The notes: generated from the letters alone by a model not told the origin. A stretch of DNA of 32,303 nt from Propionibacteriaceae bacterium (GCA_031261485.1 JAISJO010000015.1:1-32303); one strand, 5' to 3'; positions 7,312 through 15,831 are shown, counted from the stretch's first letter. Numbers and translations are program-made.

Positions 7312-7767
7312 ATGGCTTCAGATATTCAGACTGTCTTAGCTGGCGTGCCCAGCCTCAATAGGGACGACTATCCGTGGACTTATGAGGTGTCAGGCAGCCA
7401 GATTGTTGCGCGTTGGCGGTGGATGGACGCTCGATTCTTCGCTCCCGGCTCTGTGACTGCTGCCGAGCGCGACTTCACTTACTCAGTGACGCTGAAGAAC
7501 AACGGAAAGTACACTGCGTCCGAGACTCATGCCGCCACGGATGCCAAGGTTGGTTTGGGTGGCGTCTCTCTCGGCAAGAGTGGTTTCAAGGGGCATAGCT
7601 CCGGCAAGTCTTTCCAGCTTGGCATCGGCCAAGATCAACAGAGCGGCCAGACCGGAGTACTGATTTACCGATTCGACCCGCAGCCCGTGAAAGACGTTCT
7701 CAAAGGGTACCTAGCATTCCACGGCTGGGAACCCGCCGGCGTCTTGACCAAGCTCTTCGGCGGCTAG
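7312..7767 (+). CDS. Conserved hypothetical protein, 151 residues
   Basis: Soluble, single-domain protein without signal peptide. It has the pattern WTYEVSGSQIVARWRWMDARFF near the start, then a central sheet-like segment (FTYSVTLKNNGKYTASE), a Gly-rich stretch with FKGHSSGKSFQLGIG, and a C-terminal segment (VKDVLKGYLAFHGW). I recall similar proteins of unknown function in gut bacteria, but I cannot name a family. The ATG at 7312 has a strong GGGGAGGAAG site; the longer frame from 7234 lacks one. A possible -10 TAGAAT lies at 7275-7280. The gene stops exactly where homology to a truncated RelE toxin begins, so it may sit at a recombination junction. Confidence 0.75.
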   Translation: MASDIQTVLAGVPSLNRDDYPWTYEVSGSQIVARWRWMDARFFAPGSVTAAERDFTYSVTLKNNGKYTASETHAATDAKVGLGGVSLGKSGFKGHSSGKSFQLGIGQDQQSGQTGVLIYRFDPQPVKDVLKGYLAFHGWEPAGVLTKLFGG

Positions 7768-7907
7768 GCAAGCCTCTTCATGCTCCCCTTGAGCCGTACT
7801 ATTCGGCTCGGCGAGGAGACTCTCGGGTCATCTATGACATCCGTGACGCTGAGATTGTGGTGGAAGTCGTCACGATCCGTCACCGTCGAGACGCCTATCA
7901 CACCTGA
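7767..7907 (+). pseudogene. RelE toxin remnant (C-terminal fragment)
   Basis: Translating from 7767 gives GKPLHAPLEPYYSARRGD, then SRVIYDI and VTIRHRRDAYHT before a TGA at 7905. This is the conserved C-terminal half of RelE-family mRNA interferases (GKPL...SARRGDYRVIY...HRRDAY), including the basic active-site residues. The first 40 or so residues, a start codon, a ribosome site and any antitoxin are missing. The 5' side is replaced by the end of the 151-residue gene in another frame. Nothing suggests it is translated. Confidence 0.75.
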
Positions 7908-7958
7908 CTCGTGTCTTCCAGGAGATGGTGGAGGCACACCGAATTGCTCGCCACCAAA

Positions 7959-8017
7959 CCTGAGCGTACCTGACTCAACTTCGTTTGACACTGAGACATG
8001 AGCGTACTAGACTCAAG
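7959..8017 (+). promoter_or_regulatory. dnaK promoter with two HspR (HAIR) operators
   Basis: A sigma-70-type promoter, TTGACA (7985-7990), 17 bp, TAGACT (8008-8013), precedes dnaK by about 55 nt. Two HAIR-like inverted repeats flank and overlap it: CCTGAGC-N7-ACTCAAC (7959-7979) and CATGAGC-N7-ACTCAAG (7997-8017). The known HAIR consensus is CTTGAGT-N7-ACTCAAG. The second site covers the -10 box, so HspR binding would block transcription of its own operon. Confidence 0.85.
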
Positions 8018-8067
8018 TCTGTTCGCGTGAGCACAGGGCTCGCGCACTCATACTCTATGGAGGAACT

Positions 8068-9897
8068 ATGGCTCGTGCAGTAGGCATCGACCTCGGCACT
8101 ACCAACTCGGTCATCGCTGTCCTTGAAGGCGGCGAACCCACTGTCATCCCGAACGCCGAGGGTGCCCGCACGACACCGTCGGTTGTCGCGTTCGCCAAGG
8201 GCGGGGAAGTCCTGGTCGGCGAGGTCGCCAAGAGGCAGGCCGTCACCAACGTTGACCGCACAATCCGCTCCGTCAAGCGCCACATGGGCACGGACTGGTC
8301 CACTGAAATCGACGGTAAGACGTACAAACCCCAGCAGATTTCCGCCTTCGTGCTCCAGAAGCTGAAGCGCGACGCTGAGGCTTACCTCGGGGAGACGGTG
8401 ACCAATGCGGTCATCACTGTCCCGGCGTACTTCTCTGACGCTGAGCGCCAGGCGACCAAAGAGGCTGGCGAAATCGCGGGCCTGACGGTTGACCGTATTA
8501 TCAACGAACCCACAGCCGCTGCTCTGGCTTACGGCCTCGACAAGGGCGACAAAGAACAAACGGTTCTCGTCTTCGATCTTGGCGGCGGTACATTCGACGT
8601 CTCGTTGCTGGAAATCTCCGACGGCGTGTTCGAGGTCAAGGCCACCAAGGGCGACAACCGCCTCGGCGGCGACGACTGGGATCAGCGCGTTGTCGATTGG
8701 CTGGTCAAGGAGTTCAAGAATGCCCACGGCATCGACTTGAGCAAGGACAAGATGGCTCGTCAGCGTCTGCAGGAAGCTGCGGAACGCGCCAAGATCGAGC
8801 TGTCGCAGGTGCAGGAAACCCAGATCAACCTCCCGTACATCACGGCTGGCGCTGATGGCCCGCTCCACTTGGACGCCAAGCTCACCCGCGCCGAGTTCCA
8901 GCGCATGACGCAGGACCTCCTCGACCGCTGCCGCGCACCGTTCAACGCTGTCATCGCGGATGCCAAGACCTCTATCAACAAGATTGATGAAGTAATCCTC
9001 GTTGGCGGCTCCACTCGTATGCCCGCTGTCGTCGATCTGGTCAAGGAACTCGCTGGCAAGGACCCCCACAAGGGTGTCAACCCTGACGAGGTCGTTGCTC
9101 TCGGCGCTGCCCTCCAGGCTGGCGTGCTCAAAGGCGAAGTCAAGGACGTATTGCTCCTTGATGTGACACCGCTGAGCCTCGGCATCGAGACCAAGGGTGG
9201 CGTGATGACCAAGATCATCGAGCGCAACACCACGATTCCGACCAAGCGTTCCGAGATCTTCACCACCGCTGACGACAATCAGCCTTCCGTGATGATTCAG
9301 GTGTACCAGGGCGAGCGCGACTTCGCACGCGACAACAAGTCCTTGGGCAACTTCGAACTGACCGGTCTTATGCCAGCCCCTCGTGGCGTGCCCCAGATCG
9401 AGGTCACCTTCGACATCGACGCCAACGGCATTGTCCATGTTTCCGCGAAGGACCGCGCGACCGGCAAGGAGCAGTCCATGACTGTCACCGGCGGGTCCGC
9501 CCTCAGCAAGGACGACATCGACAAGATGGTGCGCGAGGCCGAATCCCACGCGGAGGAGGACAAGAAGCGCCGCGAGTCCGTCGAGTTGCGCAACACTGCC
9601 GACACCTTGGCTTTCTCGACCGAGAAGCTCTTGGACGAGCACGACGCCATCCTCACCGACGACGTCAAGAACCCCGTCAAGGAGGCCGTCGCCACGCTGA
9701 AGGAGGCCCTCAAGGGAACCGACAATGATGAGGAAGTCAAGACTGCTCTCGACGACCTCAACACGAAGGCCGCTGCCATGGGCCAGGCTGTGTACGCAGC
9801 CGCTCAGGCCCGCGACGCCGAACAGGCCGCGAGCGAATCCACGTCTGCCCCTGAGGACGACGTGGTGGACGCCGAGATTGTGGACGAGGACAAGTAA
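8068..9897 (+). CDS. dnaK: Chaperone protein DnaK (Hsp70)
   Basis: ATP-driven cytoplasmic chaperone that binds exposed hydrophobic peptides, working with DnaJ and GrpE. The 609 residues are full length for actinobacteria. The ATPase domain starts [10 protein letters not shown], with [12 protein letters not shown] near 170 and [10 protein letters not shown] near 310. The interdomain linker is [17 protein letters not shown]. The C-terminus ends in the acidic tail EIVDEDK typical of DnaK. Start: ATG 8068 with GGAGG upstream. It is first in the dnaK-grpE-dnaJ-hspR operon; the next gene starts directly after its stop. Regulation is by HspR at the two HAIR sites. HspR is known to use DnaK as corepressor in Streptomyces. 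Confidence 0.98.
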   Translation: MARAVGIDLGTTNSVIAVLEGGEPTVIPNAEGARTTPSVVAFAKGGEVLVGEVAKRQAVTNVDRTIRSVKRHMGTDWSTEIDGKTYKPQQISAFVLQKLKRDAEAYLGETVTNAVITVPAYFSDAERQATKEAGEIAGLTVDRIINEPTAAALAYGLDKGDKEQTVLVFDLGGGTFDVSLLEISDGVFEVKATKGDNRLGGDDWDQRVVDWLVKEFKNAHGIDLSKDKMARQRLQEAAERAKIELSQVQETQINLPYITAGADGPLHLDAKLTRAEFQRMTQDLLDRCRAPFNAVIADAKTSINKIDEVILVGGSTRMPAVVDLVKELAGKDPHKGVNPDEVVALGAALQAGVLKGEVKDVLLLDVTPLSLGIETKGGVMTKIIERNTTIPTKRSEIFTTADDNQPSVMIQVYQGERDFARDNKSLGNFELTGLMPAPRGVPQIEVTFDIDANGIVHVSAKDRATGKEQSMTVTGGSALSKDDIDKMVREAESHAEEDKKRRESVELRNTADTLAFSTEKLLDEHDAILTDDVKNPVKEAVATLKEALKGTDNDEEVKTALDDLNTKAAAMGQAVYAAAQARDAEQAASESTSAPEDDVVDAEIVDEDK

Positions 9898-10542
9898 TTG
9901 ACCGAGATGAATCCCGATTGGGACGCTGAACTCGAAGAGCTAGTCAAGGAGGTGGAGGCTGAAGAGGCCTCCACTTCCGCTGACTTCACCTCACCGGAAG
10001 GTGCAGCCGAGGTTCTGGACCCGGCTCAAGACCAACCTGCGGCTGACAAGGACCTTGCCGAACTTCTGGCAGAGCGCACCTTGGACCTGCAGAGGGTCCA
10101 GGCGGAGTACGTGAATTACCGCAGGCGTGTCGAGCGCGACCGCGACCAGGCCCGTCAACGCGGTATCGAATCGGTCGTGTCCGACTTGCTCCCGGTTCTC
10201 GACGGTATCGACGCTGCCCGGGCGCACGACGAGTTGACCGGCGGGGCGGAGATGATTGCCGACGAGTTACAGAAGGTCGCCACGAAGTATGGCCTGACGG
10301 CCTTCGGCGAGGTGGGCGATCCGTTCGACCCGCACATCCATGAGGCCCTCATGCACATGGACGTCCCCGGTTACGCTGTCCCTTCGGTGGCTGCCGTCTT
10401 CCAGAAGGGGTATGCCTTGGGCGAGCGCGTCATACGGCCGACTCGCGTGGGTGTGACAGACGGCGATGGGACAACTCCCGATGCCGCCCCGGCGGATCCC
10501 CCGGCTGGCGAGGCGCCCGAACCCCCGTACACTATGGACTGA
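9898..10542 (+). CDS. grpE: Nucleotide exchange factor GrpE
   Basis: Releases ADP from DnaK to reset the chaperone cycle; acts as a dimer. 214 residues: an acidic, disordered N-terminus (about 1-55), a coiled-coil helix with LQAEYVNYRRRVERD-like sequence near 65-80, and the beta-rich head with FDPHIHEALM and the C-terminal signature VFQKGYALGERVIRP. The start is a TTG at 9898, immediately after the dnaK stop, with GAGGA about 7 nt upstream inside dnaK. An ATG at 9907 is the alternative and would remove three residues. The direct abutment points to translational coupling with dnaK. Confidence 0.95.
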   Translation: MTEMNPDWDAELEELVKEVEAEEASTSADFTSPEGAAEVLDPAQDQPAADKDLAELLAERTLDLQRVQAEYVNYRRRVERDRDQARQRGIESVVSDLLPVLDGIDAARAHDELTGGAEMIADELQKVATKYGLTAFGEVGDPFDPHIHEALMHMDVPGYAVPSVAAVFQKGYALGERVIRPTRVGVTDGDGTTPDAAPADPPAGEAPEPPYTMD

Positions 10543-10554
10543 AAGGGGTAGACC

Positions 10555-11700
10555 ATGAGCCAACAAGACTGGCTTGAGAAGGACTATTACGCTGTCCTCG
10601 GACTCAAGAAGGACGCGACCCCCGATCAGATAAAGAAGGCTTTCCGCAAGCTGGCACGGGAGAACCACCCGGACCAGAACAAGGACCCGCAGGCTGAGAA
10701 ACGCTTCAAAGAAGTGACCGAAGCCAACGACATCCTTTCTGACCCTGACAAGCGCAAAGAGTATGACGAGGCTCGGTCGTTGTTCGGGTCAGGCGGGTTC
10801 CGATTCCCCGGTTCCGGTGGAGGAAGCACTGGTTTCTCCCAAGGGCAAGGCATCAACCTCGACGACCTCTTGGGTGGTGCTGGCGGCGGTATCGGCGACA
10901 TTTTCGGCAACCTCTTCGGCGGTTCATCGCGGTCCACATCGCGCGGCCCACGGCGAGGCCAAGACGCAGAAGCCGAAGCCACACTGAGTTTCCACGATGC
11001 CGCCCACGGTTCCACAGTGTCGTTGAGACTTACCTCGGAAACAGCGTGTGATGCTTGCCACGGCACGGGTGCGAAAGCGGGGACGAACCCTCGCGTGTGC
11101 CCGACCTGCCAGGGTTCCGGCATGACCGCTCGCTCATCGGGCGCGTTCGCCGTGTCCCAACCGTGCGAGACCTGCCACGGGCGCGGCCTCATCATCGACG
11201 ACCCCTGCCCCGTGTGTCATGGCACTGGCCGAGGTGATTCCAGTCGCACCATCCAGGTCCGTATCCCCGCTGGCGTCACCGATGGCCAGCGCATCCGTAT
11301 CAAGGGTAAGGGTGGTCCAGGCGGCAACGGCGGGGCTGCAGGAGACTTGTACGTTTTCGTGCATGTGACCCCTGACAAGCTCTTTTCCCGCACTGGCGAC
11401 AACTTGGCTATCACTGTCCCGGTCACCTACGCGGAAGCAACATTGGGCGCTGCTATTGATGTGCCGACTCTGGATGGCGGTCGCGTCACCCTCAAGATTC
11501 CTGCTGGGACGAAGTCTGGACGTACATTCAGGGCCAAGGGCAAGGGTATCGACGGGAAGAGCGGGACAACGGACCTGCTGGTGACCGTCGAGGTTGTCGT
11601 GCCGAGCCATCTCAGTGCCGAAGCCAAGGCCGCTCTGGAGGCGTACGAAAACCTCGCTCAAGAGGGAAATCCTCGTGAGCATTTGCGGAGTGGGTCATAG
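10555..11700 (+). CDS. dnaJ: Chaperone protein DnaJ (Hsp40)
   Basis: Stimulates DnaK ATPase and delivers substrates. 381 residues. The J domain is at about 9-72, with HPD in ARENHPDQNK. A Gly/Phe-rich region (about 75-130) follows, then the zinc domain with all four CxxCxGxG repeats (CDACHGTG, CPTCQGSG, CETCHGRG, CPVCHGTG). The C-terminal substrate-binding domains run to the end. It is a complete type I DnaJ. Start: ATG 10555 after GAAAGGGG, 12 bp behind grpE. Third gene of the HspR-controlled operon; hspR follows after 2 bp. Confidence 0.97.
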   Translation: MSQQDWLEKDYYAVLGLKKDATPDQIKKAFRKLARENHPDQNKDPQAEKRFKEVTEANDILSDPDKRKEYDEARSLFGSGGFRFPGSGGGSTGFSQGQGINLDDLLGGAGGGIGDIFGNLFGGSSRSTSRGPRRGQDAEAEATLSFHDAAHGSTVSLRLTSETACDACHGTGAKAGTNPRVCPTCQGSGMTARSSGAFAVSQPCETCHGRGLIIDDPCPVCHGTGRGDSSRTIQVRIPAGVTDGQRIRIKGKGGPGGNGGAAGDLYVFVHVTPDKLFSRTGDNLAITVPVTYAEATLGAAIDVPTLDGGRVTLKIPAGTKSGRTFRAKGKGIDGKSGTTDLLVTVEVVVPSHLSAEAKAALEAYENLAQEGNPREHLRSGS

Positions 11701-11702
11701 CC

Positions 11703-12224
11703 ATGACAAGCATGGGAGTGTTGAGAGTCGGCGCGTCGGGCAGCGAAGCGCTGCAAGGCGACGTGGACGACAGATCGAGTGCGCCGGAGGTCATCGTGGC
11801 AGGCGCCACCCCTAAGAGGCGTGGGTCCAGGGTTCACAAGAGCAGCAGTACAGCCGTGGCACGTTTCGACCCGGACGCCCCGCTCTTCCTCATCTCCACC
11901 GCCGCCCGCCTGGCCGGGATGCATCCCCAAACGTTGCGCACGTACGACCGCATGGGTTTGGTCGTGCCGAAAAGGACCTCTGGCAAGGGACGACGCTATA
12001 CCATGCGCGACATTGAGAAGCTCCGCTTCGTGCAGTACCTCTCCCAAGACGAGGGCATCAACCTATCCGGCGTGCGTCATATCATCGAGTTGAAGTCCGA
12101 GGTCGAACGCCTCCAAGACAAGATGATCGCTCTCACAGAGGAGATTCGAGTCCTCCATCGCACCGCCACCACGGGGCGGGTCTTCATTTCCTCTGAACAA
12201 GAGATCCGTCTTCGCCGAGGATAG
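11703..12224 (+). CDS. hspR: Heat-shock repressor HspR (MerR family)
   Basis: Autoregulatory repressor of the dnaK operon that binds HAIR sites. The MerR-type winged HTH occupies about residues 53-125: FDPDAPLFLISTAARLAGM, HPQTLRTYDRMGL and RRYTMRDIEKL. A C-terminal helix follows (VERLQDKMIALTEEIRVLH). Its 173 residues exceed the usual 130-150, because about 50 extra residues precede the conserved FDPDAP motif. A start at GTG 11856 would restore the usual length but has no ribosome site, while ATG 11703 has GGAG upstream and is 2 bp from the dnaJ stop. I therefore keep the long form. No clpB follows, unlike in some actinobacteria. Confidence 0.92.
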   Translation: MTSMGVLRVGASGSEALQGDVDDRSSAPEVIVAGATPKRRGSRVHKSSSTAVARFDPDAPLFLISTAARLAGMHPQTLRTYDRMGLVVPKRTSGKGRRYTMRDIEKLRFVQYLSQDEGINLSGVRHIIELKSEVERLQDKMIALTEEIRVLHRTATTGRVFISSEQEIRLRRG

Positions 12225-12239
12225 AGTTGGGGACACGTG

Positions 12240-12268
12240 TTGTCACCAAGCTTGGCACTGCATAGACT
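12240..12268 (+). promoter_or_regulatory. Promoter of the CapA-like lipoprotein gene, probably leaderless
   Basis: TTGTCA (12240-12245), 17 bp, TAGACT (12263-12268). The -10 box ends 6 nt before the ATG at 12275, and there is no ribosome site. Transcription would start at or next to the A of the start codon. Confidence 0.6.
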
Positions 12269-12274
12269 TCGGGT

Positions 12275-13468
12275 ATGGTCCATCGTCGCACTCTGCTTTG
12301 CGTGACAGCGCTATGTCTTGCCCTGGCGATAGCGGGGTGTGCGCAGCCGCTCCCGCAGGAAACCCCGGAACCCGTGAATCCCAATCCGACGAAGACGGTC
12401 CAGCCTGCCACCCCGCACATTCAGCCGAAAGTCACCGACGCATCAGCGCGCTGGTTGTTCTTCGGGACCATTGTTTTCGCCCGGTACACCAATGACTGGT
12501 CGATGGCATCCGACCTGAAGTACGCCTACCCCTTCCAGAACATGGACCAGTTCCATCCCGAGAACTACACCGACTGGATCGCGGACTTCGAGTGCCCAGC
12601 CGTGCCTGGCCTGCACTTCACCTCCGCTCAGGAAGAGGCAATACTCAGCTTCAACTGTGACCCTGAATACCTGCCTGAAGTCGCCAAGTACTGGACCGCT
12701 GTCAACCTGGGCAATAACCATAGCGGCGACCAGGGCGACGATGGTTTCGTCACCACCCAGGAGCAGTTGGCCGCTCAGGGTATTCAGTATTTTGGCGCGG
12801 CCCACCCTGACGACATACCGAACGCCTGCAATGTCATCTTGCTGACCGTCAAGGCCAACTTGGACAATGGGAACGCTGAAGAATACCTTGTCCCCTTCGC
12901 TTTCTGCGGACTCCAGGGGGTGTTCTCCATTCTCACCGAGGAAGAGATGGCGCCTGTCGCACAATACTCAACTATCCTGCCGACGATACCGTGGCCGCAC
13001 TCAGGCGCGGAATATCAAGCGGGTCCCGACGAGATCAAGACGACGTTTTACCGCCGACTGGCTGACTTGGGCGCGGAAATGGTCATTGGCAATCACCCGC
13101 ACTGGATTCAGCCGACTGAGGCGTACAACGGGAAGTTCATCTTGTACTCTCTCGGCAACTTCATCTTCGACCAGCAGACCCCACCGGAAACCACCCGCTC
13201 AGCCATTATCGACATAGCGGTAACGGTCAACAACCCCGAAGCCATCCAGGGATGGGCCGCTATCGCTGAGCAATGCAAGGGTGACTTCGACACCTGTCAG
13301 AAGCTGGTCACTGAGAATAACCTGCCCAAGCTGGACCTGTCCTACGCCTTCGATTTCCACGGCTCTGACGACTCGAACAAGCTAGTCAGACCCGCAAGTG
13401 CCGATCAGTTGGCCTCGATTCGAGCCCGATTGGAGTGGGACAATACGATGGTCGCGCTCGGGCAGTAA
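12275..13468 (+). CDS. CapA-family lipoprotein (PGA_cap metallophosphatase-like)
   Basis: 397 residues. A signal peptide with lipobox LAIAGC puts the lipidated Cys at residue 22, so the protein is anchored outside the membrane. A Pro/Thr-rich spacer (about 25-52) precedes a domain with the CapA landmarks LGNNHSGDQG (about 144-153), GNHPHWIQP (about 271-279) and YSLGNFIFD (about 291-299). CapA proteins act in poly-gamma-glutamate or related surface polymer synthesis and have a calcineurin-like metal site. The usual first motif, GDxxxxR, reads GTIVFAR here, so one metal-binding Asp is replaced by Thr, and the Asn of the usual NLECP is Asp (DFECP). It may be catalytically altered. The gene appears leaderless and follows hspR by 50 bp with its own promoter. 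Confidence 0.8.
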   Translation: MVHRRTLLCVTALCLALAIAGCAQPLPQETPEPVNPNPTKTVQPATPHIQPKVTDASARWLFFGTIVFARYTNDWSMASDLKYAYPFQNMDQFHPENYTDWIADFECPAVPGLHFTSAQEEAILSFNCDPEYLPEVAKYWTAVNLGNNHSGDQGDDGFVTTQEQLAAQGIQYFGAAHPDDIPNACNVILLTVKANLDNGNAEEYLVPFAFCGLQGVFSILTEEEMAPVAQYSTILPTIPWPHSGAEYQAGPDEIKTTFYRRLADLGAEMVIGNHPHWIQPTEAYNGKFILYSLGNFIFDQQTPPETTRSAIIDIAVTVNNPEAIQGWAAIAEQCKGDFDTCQKLVTENNLPKLDLSYAFDFHGSDDSNKLVRPASADQLASIRARLEWDNTMVALGQ

Positions 13469-13507
13469 GGGATGCCGGGCGAACAGTCATACTCTGGGGC
13501 GACTCTT

Positions 13508-13531
13508 TCAACGTACATGCATGCTCGTTGA
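13508..13531 (+). promoter_or_regulatory. Inverted repeat upstream of the xylanase gene
   Basis: TCAACG-N12-CGTTGA with perfect 6-bp arms, about 90-115 nt before the GH10 start. The spacer contains ATGCAT. A candidate operator only; no promoter boxes are clear. Confidence 0.3.
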
Positions 13532-13621
13532 GAAAGTTTCGTACAAGGCACATTCTCGACCTCTCGATCCTGCCTCATCGCGCGCCTGTGGGGGAAGAAT
13601 GAAGGCGTACAAAGGAGAACC

Positions 13622-14860
13622 ATGTGGTCGATCACACCCCCTGAAACACGATTCCCTCACCGGCAAGCGTCAACGGTCGTTACTGTAGAATCCCCGAACG
13701 GCGAACCCCTCGTCGACCAGGAAATCGAGGTACGCCAAGTCAGCCACTCATTCTTGTTCGGCAATATCGGTTTCGACTTCCTCGACTACGCGAACGGCAC
13801 CGATACCACGGAAGAAACGGCCCGCTTGGCGCAGGACTATCTCAACCTGTACAACGCAACAACACTTCCGTTCTACCTGGGCCGTTTCGAACCTCAGAGA
13901 GGTAAGCCCGACACCGCGCGGCTCATGGCCACTGCGCGTTGGTTCGCCGACAGGGGAGTCACGGTCAAGGGACATCCTCTGGTCTGGCACACCGTCACGC
14001 CCAGTTGGCTGAATACCCTCCCACTGCCCGAGGTGGAGCATGTTCTCCGCGAGCGCATCCGCCGCGACGTCACCGAGTTCGCCGGGGTCATCGACCTGTG
14101 GGACGCCATCAATGAGGTCGTCATCATGCCGGTCTTCACCGCTGAGCCCAACGCGGTGACGAAACTGGCCTACGTCAAAGGCCGCATCGCCATGGTGCGC
14201 ATGGCCTTCGAGGAGGCCCACGAAGTCAACCCACATGCAACGTTCCTTCTCAACGACTTCGACCTGACTACGGCATATGAATGCCTCATCGAGGGCTGCC
14301 TGGAGGCAGGCATCGCCATCGACGCCATCGGATTGCAGACGCACATGCACCAGGGGTACAAGGGCGAGGACCAGGTCATGGAGCGCGTCGAGAGATTCGC
14401 TCGGTATGGTTTGCCGCTGCATCTCACCGAGACATCCCTCGTGTCGGGCGACATTATGCCCAGTCACATAGTGGATCTCAACGATTACCAAATCCCAGAA
14501 TGGCCATCTACTCCCGAAGGGGAAGAGCGCCAAGCCGACGAGATGGTTCGGCACTACACGTCGTTGCTGGGGCACCCGAGTGTGGAGTCCATTGTGTACT
14601 GGGGTATCACTGACAAGGGAGCTTGGCTGGGCGCGCCCATTGGGCTGATTCGAGCCGATGGGTCCCGCAAGCCGTCGTACGATGCGCTGGAAGGGCTCAT
14701 CAAGGACGCATGGTGGGTCGCTCCAACAACAGGCAAGACGGATTCGGTTGGCCAGTTCCAACTCACTGGTTGGCTGGGGGACTACGAGATACGGTACGGC
14801 GGAACCACCAAGCGCCTGTCCCTGACTGCACAGTCCGCCTCGGACACTGTGGTGGTGTAG
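13622..14860 (+). CDS. GH10 endo-1,4-beta-xylanase, no signal peptide
   Basis: Retaining glycosidase cutting beta-1,4-xylan or xylo-oligosaccharides. 412 residues: an N-terminal beta segment (TVVTVESPNGEPLVDQEIEV) leads into the TIM barrel. Landmarks are KGHPLVWH (116-123), the acid/base E165 in WDAINEV, N211 in LNDFD, and the nucleophile E270 in LTETS. The tail after about residue 365 (GKTDSVGQFQLTGWLGDYEI) looks like a small beta domain. The ATG at 13622 follows AAAGGAG. There is no export signal, so the protein is probably cytoplasmic and acts on imported oligosaccharides. Such unsecreted GH10 enzymes with this N- and C-terminal dressing occur in gut bacteria. The exact substrate is not proved by sequence. 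Confidence 0.88.
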   Translation: MWSITPPETRFPHRQASTVVTVESPNGEPLVDQEIEVRQVSHSFLFGNIGFDFLDYANGTDTTEETARLAQDYLNLYNATTLPFYLGRFEPQRGKPDTARLMATARWFADRGVTVKGHPLVWHTVTPSWLNTLPLPEVEHVLRERIRRDVTEFAGVIDLWDAINEVVIMPVFTAEPNAVTKLAYVKGRIAMVRMAFEEAHEVNPHATFLLNDFDLTTAYECLIEGCLEAGIAIDAIGLQTHMHQGYKGEDQVMERVERFARYGLPLHLTETSLVSGDIMPSHIVDLNDYQIPEWPSTPEGEERQADEMVRHYTSLLGHPSVESIVYWGITDKGAWLGAPIGLIRADGSRKPSYDALEGLIKDAWWVAPTTGKTDSVGQFQLTGWLGDYEIRYGGTTKRLSLTAQSASDTVVV

Positions 14861-14891
14861 AAGCCGAGGGAACCACTGACCAAGTCGTCTC

Positions 14892-15010
14892 GTCATTCTG
14901 CGCGAAGTCGCACAAGCGATTGAGCCGAGAGGCTCGAAGCTCGCTTCGTGTCCGAGGCGATTGAGACTTGTTACAGGCGCGACAGCGCCGAACAGAATCC
15001 ATCTGATGGA
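14892..15010. repeat. Composite GTCAT palindromic repeat
   Basis: It begins GTCATTCTGCGCGAAGTCGC and ends CAGAATCCATCTGAT, the two halves of the repeat core. They are split by about 85 bp of further small inverted repeats (GAGCCGAGAGGCTC, GCGCGACAGCGC). It fills most of the gap between the xylanase and PQ-loop genes; nothing else was found there. Confidence 0.6.
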
Positions 15011-15118
15011 GTGGTGTAGAAAGCCTAGTCAACACATGGCATGGTGGCCCGCCGAGTTGAGCCAATCAGTAGGCTATGTGTCATCTAGATTTTCGACCTC
15101 AACTCTTCAGGATTCCTC

Positions 15119-15790
15119 GTGATTGCCGACGTGCTGGGCTGGATAGGCGCTTGTCTTGGCCTCGCCATCTCCCTTCCCCAAGTCATACTTGTTGTGCGCA
15201 CAGGAAGCACGCATGGTTTGTCGTTGGTCACGTGGGTGATCACTCTCGGCACAGGACTGGCCTGGACTGGGCACGGCATCAAGCTCGCCGAGCAGCCCCA
15301 GATTTGGCCCAATATCGTCACCTGGATTGCCACGTGCACAATCCTGTATTACCTCCATCGCAATGGACGTTTCCGTTCCTGGAAGGTGGTCTTACCTGGG
15401 TTGGCCCTGGGCATCGGGCTCATCTGCATCGACAACTTCATCTCCGCGACCGCCTTTGGCGCGTGCGTCATCTTTCCTCAGGCTTTCGGCATCCTGAAAC
15501 AGGGCATCGCGCTCATGCGCGCCCCCCTTGTCACGGGCGTTTCGCCGATGGCCTGGGTCTTACAAGTCACCAACCAGGGTGTGTGGTTGACATGGGCCTT
15601 GCTGTCACGCGAACCAGGCATCGGTATTTCGGCAGCAGTGTCGCTCGTCTGTGGAGCCTTCGTTCTCACCTGGCGCATTCTCCGTATGAAGGGTCTCGGC
15701 CCAATCTCCGAATGGCCTTCCACAAAGGCCCGGGAAGCCCGGAAGGCCCAGAAGGCGCAGAAGGCCCAGAAAGTGCCGCTGACAAGCTAG
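15119..15790 (+). CDS. PQ-loop (SWEET-like) membrane protein
   Basis: 223 residues with about seven hydrophobic helices and two PQ-loop repeats. The first is GLAISLPQVILVVRTGSTHGL at about 14-34 and the second VIFPQAFGILK near 117-127 followed by GVSPMAWVLQVTNQG. That is the layout of SWEET and related PQ-loop transporters, which move sugars or other small molecules across the membrane. The soluble C-terminus is a low-complexity basic tail built of AQK repeats (about 203-220), matching a short DNA repeat at 15726-15776. Start: GTG 15119, about 6 nt after AGGA. It converges with the DUF2510 gene. The substrate is not readable, though the nearby xylanase makes a sugar plausible. Confidence 0.75.
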   Translation: MIADVLGWIGACLGLAISLPQVILVVRTGSTHGLSLVTWVITLGTGLAWTGHGIKLAEQPQIWPNIVTWIATCTILYYLHRNGRFRSWKVVLPGLALGIGLICIDNFISATAFGACVIFPQAFGILKQGIALMRAPLVTGVSPMAWVLQVTNQGVWLTWALLSREPGIGISAAVSLVCGAFVLTWRILRMKGLGPISEWPSTKAREARKAQKAQKAQKVPLTS

Positions 15791-15831
15791 AACCCGGTTA
15801 TGCCGCGCTCAGCAGCCCCGTGTGCGACAGA

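Noticed and set aside
7791..7809. Hairpin GAGCCG-N7-CGGCTC as a terminator of the 151-residue gene
   Set aside because: It lies within the RelE coding remnant, has only 6 bp and no T-run, so it is better explained as chance within old coding sequence.
7975..9642. Open frame of 555 codons on the minus strand opposite dnaK
   Set aside because: It is the antisense shadow of a strongly conserved gene and its product has no recognisable motif; long antisense frames are common opposite GC-rich dnaK.
11856..12224. Shorter hspR starting at GTG 11856
   Set aside because: It would give the usual length but has no ribosome site, while ATG 11703 has one and sits 2 bp after dnaJ.
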